64,000 bases of DNA from Candidatus Paraprochloron terpiosi LD05 (GTDB lineage: Bacteria; Cyanobacteriota; Cyanobacteriia; Cyanobacteriales; Prochloraceae). The translations under genes were made by a program, and so were the position numbers. Below, piece by piece: positions 44,138 through 51,798 of the stretch. The notes under the pieces were generated by a model. The model saw only the letters and a program-made list of their open reading frames with translations, was not told where the DNA came from and made no database searches. The first letter of the stretch is position 1; every line of letters begins with the position of its first letter. The stretch covers positions 1,529,422 to 1,593,421 of the forward strand of contig CP073341.1 in assembly GCA_018141785.1 (NCBI GenBank), given 5' to 3'.

Positions 44138-46720
44138 CTACTTAGCTTCCAACTTAGCTAAACGACTTTGCAGTTCTTGATTATTTTGTTTCAACTGCTC
44201 CACTTCCTGACGCAACTCTTTCACTGCTTTATCTGCACCAATATTCTTTTGCACTTTCCTGACAGCTTCCTCAGCCATGCGTCTTACTCGCCCATCGGGA
44301 GTTTGGGCTGCCAAAGCATTTAAAATAGATATAGCTTTGGCTGTTTCCATTTGCTTTAACCCTCCCACTACTGCTGTTTGGGTCAAGAACAAACTCTCCC
44401 CGGAAATGGCTGCCAAAATTTCTAATATTTCTTCTACCTTAGCTGGGGTTTGCCCGGTGGAAACAGCTCCTAAGGCGCGTATTGCAGCTAAACGTAAGGG
44501 TTGAGGTACTCCTAGCTTAGTATAAAGAGCAATCATATCTACTGCTGTGGCTACAGTTTTCATCTGGCTCAAACCCCCAATAGCTGCACACCGGACTACT
44601 TCATTCCAACCGCTGCGCTCCTGCAAGACTTGCTCTAATAACTCCAAAACCTCACTTTCTTTCTCCTTTAAGTTACCCCGAATCATGGCTCCTAAACAGC
44701 GAAGGGCGCTTGCTTCTACATAATAACTAGCATCTCCCTGTTGGGCAACCTTTTTAATTGCTGCGTAACTGTCAACTTGCTTATAGTTACTCAAAGCTTC
44801 TATAACTGCGCGACGCACCCGTGGTTCTTCTGTTTCTAACCCCTCAATTAAAGCTGTCATAGCCTGTTTTAATTTTAACTGCCCCAACTGCTTGGCTACT
44901 TCTACTCGCACCCCCCAAAACTGGTCGTTTTTCAAAGCATTTTCTAAGGCTTTAAGGACTTCCAGCCCTCCTTTCTTTCCTAAAGCAATGGCGGCGTAAA
45001 TACGGGAAATGGGGTCGGGGTCGAATTGTAATTGGGCTTTTAGTTCCCTTAGGGGATATTCTAGGGTAACAGTTTTAAGGAAATTATTGCCTACATCAAA
45101 ACTGACAAAGTCGGGTTTGTTGGCTAAAGGAAAGTAGAAAGACTGTTGCCTTTCTTTAATGGCTAACTTTAAATTAGTTATATTAACATAACGATTTTTA
45201 TGAACATAACCAAACCCCAAGGGTATTTTTAAGTCGAACAAACCACTCTTACTGCCCTTTTCCTCATCTTTAGCCTTAACCTGAGTTTGGGTGACGGTTA
45301 ACTTAGCAATGTTATCTTCCCCATCCCAACTATAATTTACCTTAAAATCTGGATGACCGCCTCGGAACACATATTGGTCAAAAAGACCAGCCAGATTATA
45401 GCCTGTTCCTTTATCAATTGCCCGCAATAAATCGATAGTCTCTACGGTTTGATGGGCATTATCTTGGACAAAAGTCTGAATTGCTAGGAAGAATAACTCA
45501 TCTCCAAGAATAGCACGAATCATGTGATAAACACAAGCCCCTTTTTCATATAAATGACGGTCATAAAGTTCGATTGCTTCCCGATAAACATTAGTTACAA
45601 TGGGACGACGATAGCGAGAAGAGTCCTCAGTTAAATAATTCCGAGCTTCCTTTAACAAGTAATAAGCACTATCGTCCTTTCCATATTCCTCTTCCGTCCA
45701 CAATACCTCAGTATAGGAAGCCATTCCTTCTTTAATCCAAGCATGGGACCAATGCTTAATGACCACCAAATCCCCAAACCATTGATGGGCTAATTCGTGC
45801 AAGACTAAACTTTCCCCATTGCGATTATCAATGGTAGCCCGTTCGTCCAGCAAGCAACGGTCTGTTAAGAGGGTACAATTGGTATTCTCCATACCCCCGA
45901 AGATAAAATCCTCCACACAGACTTGAGCATATTTGTCATAGGGGTAAGGATAGCCATATTTCTGACTCAGAAACGCCATCATTCTGGGGGTTTTACCCAT
46001 GGTCCGCCGTGCATCGTCTTCCCGACCCTTGGCTGTATAATAAGTAACAGATATATCTTGCCACTTATCTTCAATCACGGCAAAATCTCCCACTGCTAAA
46101 GTCATTAAATAGGTGGGATGAACCTGTTCTTGCTTCCAGTGGTAAATTTTTTCGGACCCTTCTTCTTCTGTGACAATTAATTTCCCATTGGAGATAGCCA
46201 CTAAATTCTGGGGAACCCGTACCCGTATTTCGGAAGTAGCCAATTGACCGGGATAATCGAAACAGGGAAACCAGAAACGAGAGTCTTCATCTTCTCCCTG
46301 AGTCCAAATTTGAGTCTGTTTGTGGGGATAGTGTTCATCGGGGAGGACGAAATAGAGACCTCGTTGGGGATGATTGACTTTATAGGCAATCTCAATGGTA
46401 ATGGTTTCTGTCCCGGTAGGTGTCAACAGATGAATCATTAACTGATGAGTATCGTAATCAAAAGGTTGAACTACCCCATCTACTAACACGGACTGGATGA
46501 GTAAATCCACTGCATCCAAAGTTAGTTGAGTTATTCCCCTGCGGATAGGAGTGAGGGTAATAGCACAAGTCCCCTGGAAGCAAAGTCCGGGAATATCCAG
46601 GGCTAAATCCAGGAAAATATGTTCTACTTGTCCTGGACGATGAGGGTTGTAGTGGGGTTTTGCTCCCGGTAACTCAAAGGAATTGCGACTGTTATCTTCT
46701 GAATCGAAATAATAATTCAT
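44138..46720 (-). CDS. M1-family aminopeptidase with HEAT-repeat C-terminus
   Basis: 860 aa. The exopeptidase motif GGMEN is at residues 275-279 and the zinc motif HELAHQWFGD at 308-317, with E331 as the third ligand (WIKEGMASY). The C-terminal 300 residues are HEAT-like repeats (VRRAVIEALSNYKQ, LRLAAIRALGAVSTG, RVRRMAEEAVRKVQ) followed by a coiled-coil end. It removes N-terminal residues from peptides. The HEAT part resembles the TAF2-type domain arrangement of large M1 enzymes. Intact. Confidence 0.93.
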   Translation of the reverse strand: MNYYFDSEDNSRNSFELPGAKPHYNPHRPGQVEHIFLDLALDIPGLCFQGTCAITLTPIRRGITQLTLDAVDLLIQSVLVDGVVQPFDYDTHQLMIHLLTPTGTETITIEIAYKVNHPQRGLYFVLPDEHYPHKQTQIWTQGEDEDSRFWFPCFDYPGQLATSEIRVRVPQNLVAISNGKLIVTEEEGSEKIYHWKQEQVHPTYLMTLAVGDFAVIEDKWQDISVTYYTAKGREDDARRTMGKTPRMMAFLSQKYGYPYPYDKYAQVCVEDFIFGGMENTNCTLLTDRCLLDERATIDNRNGESLVLHELAHQWFGDLVVIKHWSHAWIKEGMASYTEVLWTEEEYGKDDSAYYLLKEARNYLTEDSSRYRRPIVTNVYREAIELYDRHLYEKGACVYHMIRAILGDELFFLAIQTFVQDNAHQTVETIDLLRAIDKGTGYNLAGLFDQYVFRGGHPDFKVNYSWDGEDNIAKLTVTQTQVKAKDEEKGSKSGLFDLKIPLGFGYVHKNRYVNITNLKLAIKERQQSFYFPLANKPDFVSFDVGNNFLKTVTLEYPLRELKAQLQFDPDPISRIYAAIALGKKGGLEVLKALENALKNDQFWGVRVEVAKQLGQLKLKQAMTALIEGLETEEPRVRRAVIEALSNYKQVDSYAAIKKVAQQGDASYYVEASALRCLGAMIRGNLKEKESEVLELLEQVLQERSGWNEVVRCAAIGGLSQMKTVATAVDMIALYTKLGVPQPLRLAAIRALGAVSTGQTPAKVEEILEILAAISGESLFLTQTAVVGGLKQMETAKAISILNALAAQTPDGRVRRMAEEAVRKVQKNIGADKAVKELRQEVEQLKQNNQELQSRLAKLEAK

Positions 46721-46862
46721 GTATTTTAACCAGTGTTTTTGACTTTTTGTAAACCTCTTTGCCCTTGATCCCCATTTAGGTTAATTTGTATTTAAGGGGG
46801 ATTCTTCCCTCTACCATGTACATTTTGGAGACTGTAGGTCATGACCTGCGGTAGATTATAGT

Positions 46863-47246
46863 ATGTCCAGAAGAAAAAAGCTATTTCCCTGTGGTCATAG
46901 AGGTTACGGCCAAGTTTGCCATAGATGCGCCCAAAAAGAAGCTGACAAACAAGAGAAAAGACAGCTCAAACATCAGTGGGAAGCGACTTTTACTGAGGAT
47001 ACCATTAATTTGCGGGAGTTACCTAAGAATGTGGTACTTAAAGCGAGAACAATTATTAGGAGTTTGGAGAGAAGGACTAATTATCGGGAGTTCCACGGTA
47101 AGCGGTTGAGACACAATCGCTTCGTCATCAGCATTCCCGTGACTCGCAATTATAGGCTCCTATGCCGGGACTACGGCAGTTGGATCATTCCAGAAGAAGT
47201 TGTTTCTCACGAAGAGTATAATGTGTGTAAACCAGGAGGCTCTTAA
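46863..47246 (+). CDS. Zinc-ribbon protein with RelE/ParE-like domain
   Basis: 127 aa. The N-terminus reads FPCGHRGYGQVCHRCAQ, a CxH...CxxC zinc ribbon. A basic linker follows. The remaining 80 residues resemble the RelE/ParE toxin fold: LPKNVVLKARTIIRSLERR, GKRLRHNRFVISIPVTRNYR and the end IPEEVVSHEEYN. Catalytic residues cannot be confirmed. No antitoxin-like gene is adjacent, so it may be a domesticated relative rather than a classical toxin. The 3' end carries a CAGTTATCAGTTACCAGT repeat. Confidence 0.6.
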   Translation: MSRRKKLFPCGHRGYGQVCHRCAQKEADKQEKRQLKHQWEATFTEDTINLRELPKNVVLKARTIIRSLERRTNYREFHGKRLRHNRFVISIPVTRNYRLLCRDYGSWIIPEEVVSHEEYNVCKPGGS

Positions 47247-47281
47247 ACAGTTATCAGTTACCAGTAACCAGTGACCAGTTG
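47247..47281. repeat. CAGTTATCAGTTACCAGTAACCAGTGACCAGT repeat
   Basis: Longest copy of the CAGTTACCAGT family, directly after the stop of the zinc-ribbon gene. Confidence 0.7.
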
Positions 47282-47316
47282 GGCGAAAGGTAATTCTGGG
47301 CAAAGCCTGCCATTGC

Positions 47317-47523
47317 GTGTGCTGGAAAGCCATTTGGGTCGTTGTTTTAGAAGACTATCAAGCCCAACTGGCTGTCGAACAAAAACCCGGCAACACTCCT
47401 TTACTAGCTGGCCTCAGAAACATCAAAATAGACGGTCCACCGGACTTCTCAAAACATCTTGATGCCTATTTCATTTGTGGTCATGCAACCAGAAATAGAG
47501 ACACCTGGGATCGCATTCCGTAA
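47317..47523 (+). other. Orphan coding fragment
   Basis: The frame reads VVLEDYQAQLAVEQKPGNTP and LLAGLRNIKIDGPPDFSKHL, which looks like a real protein C-terminus, then degenerates. No start or family recognised; probably a remnant. Confidence 0.3.
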
Positions 47524-47979
47524 CTCAAGCGCAAAATTTTGCGATAATAAGAGCTTGTCACTCTGCGGGATCGCCCTTGTAAAATAAATTAAACAAGGAT
47601 TATATAGAGACGACCTGTTTCTTTAACCAGGAGTTAATTATGAACAATAAAGTAACAGCTTGTTGATAACCAGTCAACCTTAGGTTTTATGATAGAATAA
47701 AAAGAAAGAGAAAGAGATGAGGTAGTATTTTTCCTATGGGGGGCTTGCTGTTACTGGGACTTTAGGATAATTTCATAGTTTTTATAATCTTATAAATTAT
47801 GACTGTTATACATATTTAAAAAGCTCATTTTTCTACTATTTTTGGACTTTGTGCTAAACTGGAGAAAGTGTTTTTGGGTAAAATTTAATGGCTGATCGCC
47901 GGACCTCTTAACAATGAAAACATTTTGTTGACCATTCTTGAAAGTATTGCCCACCACTCTGTGTTACTCCCTATAACTC
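47524..47979. other. Intergenic region upstream of the cysteine desulfurase
   Basis: About 455 nt, AT-rich, with a run of AAAGAAAGAG units and no convincing ORF. It probably holds the nifS-like promoter. Confidence 0.5.
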
Positions 47980-49143
47980 ATGGAAATTTACCTGGATTAC
48001 GGCGCCACCACTCCCCCTCGGGACGAGGTAATTGCCAAAATGGAAGAAGTTCTCACTACTCAGTGGGGGAACCCTTCCAGCTTACACCGTTGGGGTACTA
48101 GGGCGGCAACTATTTTAGAAACAGCTAGAATAGAAGTTGCTAGTCTCATTAATGCTTTCCACCCTGACAACCTGATATTTACCTCCGGGGGTACGGAAGC
48201 GGACAATTTGGCTATTATGGGTGTAGCGCGACGTTATCCTACTCCACAGCATATCATCATCTCCCAAGTGGAACACCCGGCTATTGCCGAACCAGTCAAA
48301 CTGCTGGAACTTTGGGGTTGGGAAATAACTCGCTTACCCGTCAATGCTCAAGGTAGAGTCAATCCCTTAGATTTACAAAAGGCATTGAGACCAAATACGG
48401 TTTTGGTGTCTATAATTTACGGTCAAAGCGAGGTAGGAACCCTCCAACCCATTGATAAACTGGGAGCAATAGCCCGCAACCACGGCGTTTTATTCCATAC
48501 GGACGCGGTACAAGTAGCAGGGAAGTTGCCTATAGACGTGCAGAAGTTGCCTGTAGATTTACTTTCCCTCTCCAGTCACAAAATCTATGGACCCCTTGGT
48601 GCAGGTGCTTTATATGTAGGAAAGGGAGTGAAGTTAATACCCTTGCTTTTAGGTGGAGGACAAGAGAGAGGTTTGCGTTCTGGAACCCAAGCAGTGCCAG
48701 TTATCGCTGGTTTTGGAGTGGCTGCTGCATTGGCTGGGGCTGAAATGTCTATGGAAACTCCTCGATTAATAACATTGCGCGATCGCCTTTTCCACCTCCT
48801 CTCTAACTGTCCCCACCTTATCCCCACGGGAGACAGAACCCACCGCTTACCCCACCACCTCAGTTTCTGTCTTGCTGAAGGGAGAACACCCAGCACCAAT
48901 AACGAAACAGGTTTATTATCTTTATTGTGCACTACTGGGGACATGACAGGAAATGCTTTAGTACGGAAATTAAATGAAGCGGGAATTGGCATTAGTGCTG
49001 GTTCTGCTTGCCATAGTGGTAAACTAATGCCCAGTTCCGTTCTCCTAGCTATGGGTTATAGCGAAAGTGAAGCTACCAGAGGAATTCGCTTTACTTTGGG
49101 ACGGGATTCTGTTTTACCGATTGAGTTTCTTGACAATTATTAA
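47980..49143 (+). CDS. Cysteine desulfurase (NifS/IscS-like)
   Basis: 387-aa PLP enzyme that mobilises sulfur from cysteine for Fe-S clusters. Residues near the start read YLDYGATTPPRDEV; FTSGGTEADNLAI binds PLP phosphate, FHTDAVQVAGK contains the conserved Asp and His region, and SLSSHKIYGP carries the Schiff-base Lys201. The catalytic cysteine is C344 in SAGSACHSGK, with the group I long-loop arrangement. Intact. The next gene's frame overlaps its 3' end but begins separately at 49214. Confidence 0.93.
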   Translation: MEIYLDYGATTPPRDEVIAKMEEVLTTQWGNPSSLHRWGTRAATILETARIEVASLINAFHPDNLIFTSGGTEADNLAIMGVARRYPTPQHIIISQVEHPAIAEPVKLLELWGWEITRLPVNAQGRVNPLDLQKALRPNTVLVSIIYGQSEVGTLQPIDKLGAIARNHGVLFHTDAVQVAGKLPIDVQKLPVDLLSLSSHKIYGPLGAGALYVGKGVKLIPLLLGGGQERGLRSGTQAVPVIAGFGVAAALAGAEMSMETPRLITLRDRLFHLLSNCPHLIPTGDRTHRLPHHLSFCLAEGRTPSTNNETGLLSLLCTTGDMTGNALVRKLNEAGIGISAGSACHSGKLMPSSVLLAMGYSESEATRGIRFTLGRDSVLPIEFLDNY

Positions 49144-49163
49144 CTTTTATGCCAATAAAGGCT

Positions 49164-49208
49164 GTAGGTTGGGTAGAGCGCAAGCGTTACCCAACAGCGC
49201 CAACCTAC
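49164..49208. repeat. GTAGGTTGGG...CCCAACAGCGCCAACCTAC palindromic repeat
   Basis: An inverted repeat with GTAGGTTGG and CCAACCTAC ends around a GAGCGCAAGCG core. This GTAGGTTGGGT type is widespread in cyanobacteria. Confidence 0.65.
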
Positions 49209-49213
49209 TATAT

Positions 49214-49948
49214 ATGTTACCAAAGACACTATCAGAAGCCATCGAGCAGGGGAAAGAAGCCACCAAAACAGCCTTAGAAGCAGGTTGCATCCGTCTGCAA
49301 GTAGAATTAGTTTATCCAGAAATAGCCCTGCAAGCCCAGGCGATCGCCGCCGAATTTGCCCAATTCTTTACTTACTATAGTTCAGGCTTAAAGGTAATTT
49401 TTTCCGATACAGGGGCCGCAGCCCTTGCCCGGAGAGATTGGGGGGAAGTGCCCTTTCAAGTCACGGACCTTGGGAGTCGCCTTACTAGTGTAGATACTAA
49501 AATTAATGATGCAGATGAAATTTTCTTAATTGTTTGTCCCACAGCCGTAGAAGTAAGTAAGATTGAGGAACTTTGTAATTTAGCAGGGGACAGGCCAGTA
49601 ATTCTTCTCCTGCCCCAATTGGAAGACGTATCCATCGTTGGTATTGGTTATGCAGCCCGTCAGTTAAGGGACAGATTTCTCAGCACCCTAGAGTCTTGTT
49701 ATTATATCAGACCCCTAGAATCGGGAGTATTATTTCGTTCCTATCCCCAACCTTGGCAAGTTTGGTTAGAAAAAGGAGAAGAGTTTAAATTAATTGCTGA
49801 AGAAAGGGAAAAACCCGTAGGAGATGACCTAGATTTAATTATAGCCAGTGCCACCCGAGGTAGTCAAGAGGAAGAGGGGATAGCCCAAAGGCCAAAAAGA
49901 GGTATTTTGGGCAATTTAGGACGATTATTCAAAGCATTGAATCAATAG
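49214..49948 (+). CDS. DUF1995-family protein
   Basis: 244 aa. The DUF1995 pattern is visible: the start LPKTLSEAIEQGKEATKTAL, RLQVELVYPEI, then VIFSDTGAAALARRDWGEVP, EIFLIVCPTAVEVSKIEELC and a long C-terminal ESCYYIRPLESGVLFRSYPQ block. Plant members (LPA3 and others) act in photosystem II accumulation; the cyanobacterial role is unknown. The ATG at 49214 is chosen because the palindrome lies just upstream. A charged tail ends KRGILGNLGRLFKAL. Confidence 0.85.
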   Translation: MLPKTLSEAIEQGKEATKTALEAGCIRLQVELVYPEIALQAQAIAAEFAQFFTYYSSGLKVIFSDTGAAALARRDWGEVPFQVTDLGSRLTSVDTKINDADEIFLIVCPTAVEVSKIEELCNLAGDRPVILLLPQLEDVSIVGIGYAARQLRDRFLSTLESCYYIRPLESGVLFRSYPQPWQVWLEKGEEFKLIAEEREKPVGDDLDLIIASATRGSQEEEGIAQRPKRGILGNLGRLFKALNQ

Positions 49949-50020
49949 GGCCCAAGGGGGGTTGACACACAGTGGCGGATTTGTTATAATAGATTATAAA
50001 ATAGTCTAAAATGTAACGCA

Positions 50021-50560
50021 ATGACTTATGTACCTCGCGATGTCGCCTTCCATTGCAGTTGGGAATCTGTGCCACCACTCTTAGAAAATACGCAGACAAA
50101 GGAAAAATCAAATTTATTCGCAATGAGGCTGGACAAAGACTTTACGATATTGACTCATACAGTAGAGAAAAAGGTAAAAAGCAAACACTCTTGTACTGTA
50201 GAGTCTCTAGCTCAAAACAAAAGCCAGACCTTGACAGACAAGCTGAATATCTCCAAGAACGATATCCAGGAGCAGAAGTCATCAAAGATATTGGCTCAGG
50301 GCTCAACTACAAAAAAAAAAGGACTTAAAACCATATTGGAACGATGTCTGCAAGGCCATAAGCTCAAACTTGTGGTTGCCCACAGGGATAGACTTTGTAG
50401 ATTTGGATTTGAACTCATCAAATTTATCGTTGAGCAATCCGGTGGCGAAGTCGTGGTTCTCAACAATAAAAATCAGTTCCCGGAATCCGAACTTATGGAA
50501 GACTTACTCTCCATCCTCCACGTCTTCTCCTGCCGTATGCATGGGCAACGAAGTTACTCC
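50021..50560 (+). pseudogene. IS607-family serine recombinase tnpA, two frameshifts
   Basis: The reading is MTYVPRDVAF from 50021, then a frame change near 50047 to LGICATTLRKYADKGKIK, the helix-turn-helix, and LLYCRVSSSKQKPDLDRQ with the catalytic serine region (YCRVSS). At A10 (50311-50320) the frame returns to the first: KKKGLKTILERCLQGHKLKL and VVAHRDRLCRFG. The two shifts compensate each other. IS607 TnpA is a serine recombinase that excises and inserts the element without target duplication. It is not translatable as one protein without frameshifting, so it is a pseudogene or slippage-dependent. Confidence 0.75.
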
Positions 50561-51689
50561 AAAAGAACTAGTAAAGTGTCTGAAAATTCGTATCTACCCA
50601 ACAGTTCAACAGAGAGATGTATTGAGGCGCTGGTTCGGAACCTCCAGATTCGTATTCAACAGAACGATAGAGCACCTCAAACAACTGGGCACCACAGCTT
50701 CGTGGATGAAAGTAGCTTCAATTATAAAGTCAGAACTGCCGGAATGGGCAGGTCCTGTCCCTTACCAGATTAAGAATATTGCAATTCGCGATGCTTGTTT
50801 TGCCGTTAGAGATGCTAAGAAAAAAACCAAAAAAGGAGAACCTTCGTTCGTAAAATTCAGAGCTCGCAAAGATAGAGTTCAGTCAGTCTTTATTCCATCT
50901 ACAGCTATTAAGCCTAAAGGCGTGTATCACACGATATTGGGAGAACTAAAGCTATCCCAAGACTTGCCTGAAAAAATCAAGGATTCGAGATTAATTCTGC
51001 ACCGTGGGCAGTATTTCCTATGTGTTTCAACAAAAATACAGGTAGTGGCCACCGAGAACCAAAGTGGCTATATCTGCGCGCTAGATCCTGGAATAAGAAC
51101 TTTCCTTTCTTTTTACTCTCCGGAATGTGCTGGAAAACTTGGGGATAAAGACTTTGGCCGGATTCACAGGCTATGCTTTTACCTTGATGGTTTGGTTTCA
51201 AAAATAGCCCTCACAAAAGGTGGCATAAAAAGACGGTTGAAAAAAGCTGCTGAAAAGATGAGAAATAAAATCTCAAATTTAGTCAAAGAGATGCACCATC
51301 AGGCAGCCAACTGGTTAACCAAGAATTTCCAAGTCATTTTACTACCTACCTTCGAGACTTCTCAAATGGCTTCTATCACGGGTCGAAAACTCCGTTCCAA
51401 GACTGTCAGAGCAATGCTTACATGGTCCCACTACCAATTTCAGCAATTTCTTCTGCACAAGGCACAGGAACGTGGAAAAACCGTTCTACTGGTAACTGAA
51501 GAGTACACCAGCAAAACAGTGAATTGGACTGGAGAGATAGACCAGAAGCTAGGTGGAAAGAAGAAAATCCGGTCTAAAATTACTGGCACCTGGATGGATC
51601 GGGATATTAATGGAGCCTTGGGGATTTTCCTCAAGGCATTGGGAGATACCCCCTGTCTCGACAAAGTCAAGACTGCATTAGCGGGGTGA
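50541..51689 (+). CDS. IS607-type TnpB (RuvC nuclease) without zinc-finger cysteines
   Basis: 382 aa from ATG 50541. N-terminal KCLKIRIYPTVQQRDVLRRW and SRFVFNRTIEHL are typical. RuvC catalytic residues are D182 (ICALDPGIRTF), E272 (LLPTFETSQM) and D353/D355 (MDRDING). The region that is normally a CxxC...CxxC zinc finger reads KTVNWTGEID and IRSKITGTWMDRD, with no cysteines. TnpB proteins are RNA-guided DNA nucleases using a right-end RNA. It overlaps the end of tnpA. The frame is intact, so nuclease activity is possible. Confidence 0.85.
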   Translation: MGNEVTPKELVKCLKIRIYPTVQQRDVLRRWFGTSRFVFNRTIEHLKQLGTTASWMKVASIIKSELPEWAGPVPYQIKNIAIRDACFAVRDAKKKTKKGEPSFVKFRARKDRVQSVFIPSTAIKPKGVYHTILGELKLSQDLPEKIKDSRLILHRGQYFLCVSTKIQVVATENQSGYICALDPGIRTFLSFYSPECAGKLGDKDFGRIHRLCFYLDGLVSKIALTKGGIKRRLKKAAEKMRNKISNLVKEMHHQAANWLTKNFQVILLPTFETSQMASITGRKLRSKTVRAMLTWSHYQFQQFLLHKAQERGKTVLLVTEEYTSKTVNWTGEIDQKLGGKKKIRSKITGTWMDRDINGALGIFLKALGDTPCLDKVKTALAG

Positions 51690-51798
51690 TTACTAGCTTT
51701 TGTTGGTATTTACTAGCTAAAATGTATCGGTTGTGAGGGAGTAGAGGCGTTCTCTTTCAGGGTTTTATATTGGCCTGGCGAGTACGCCCCTACTCACA

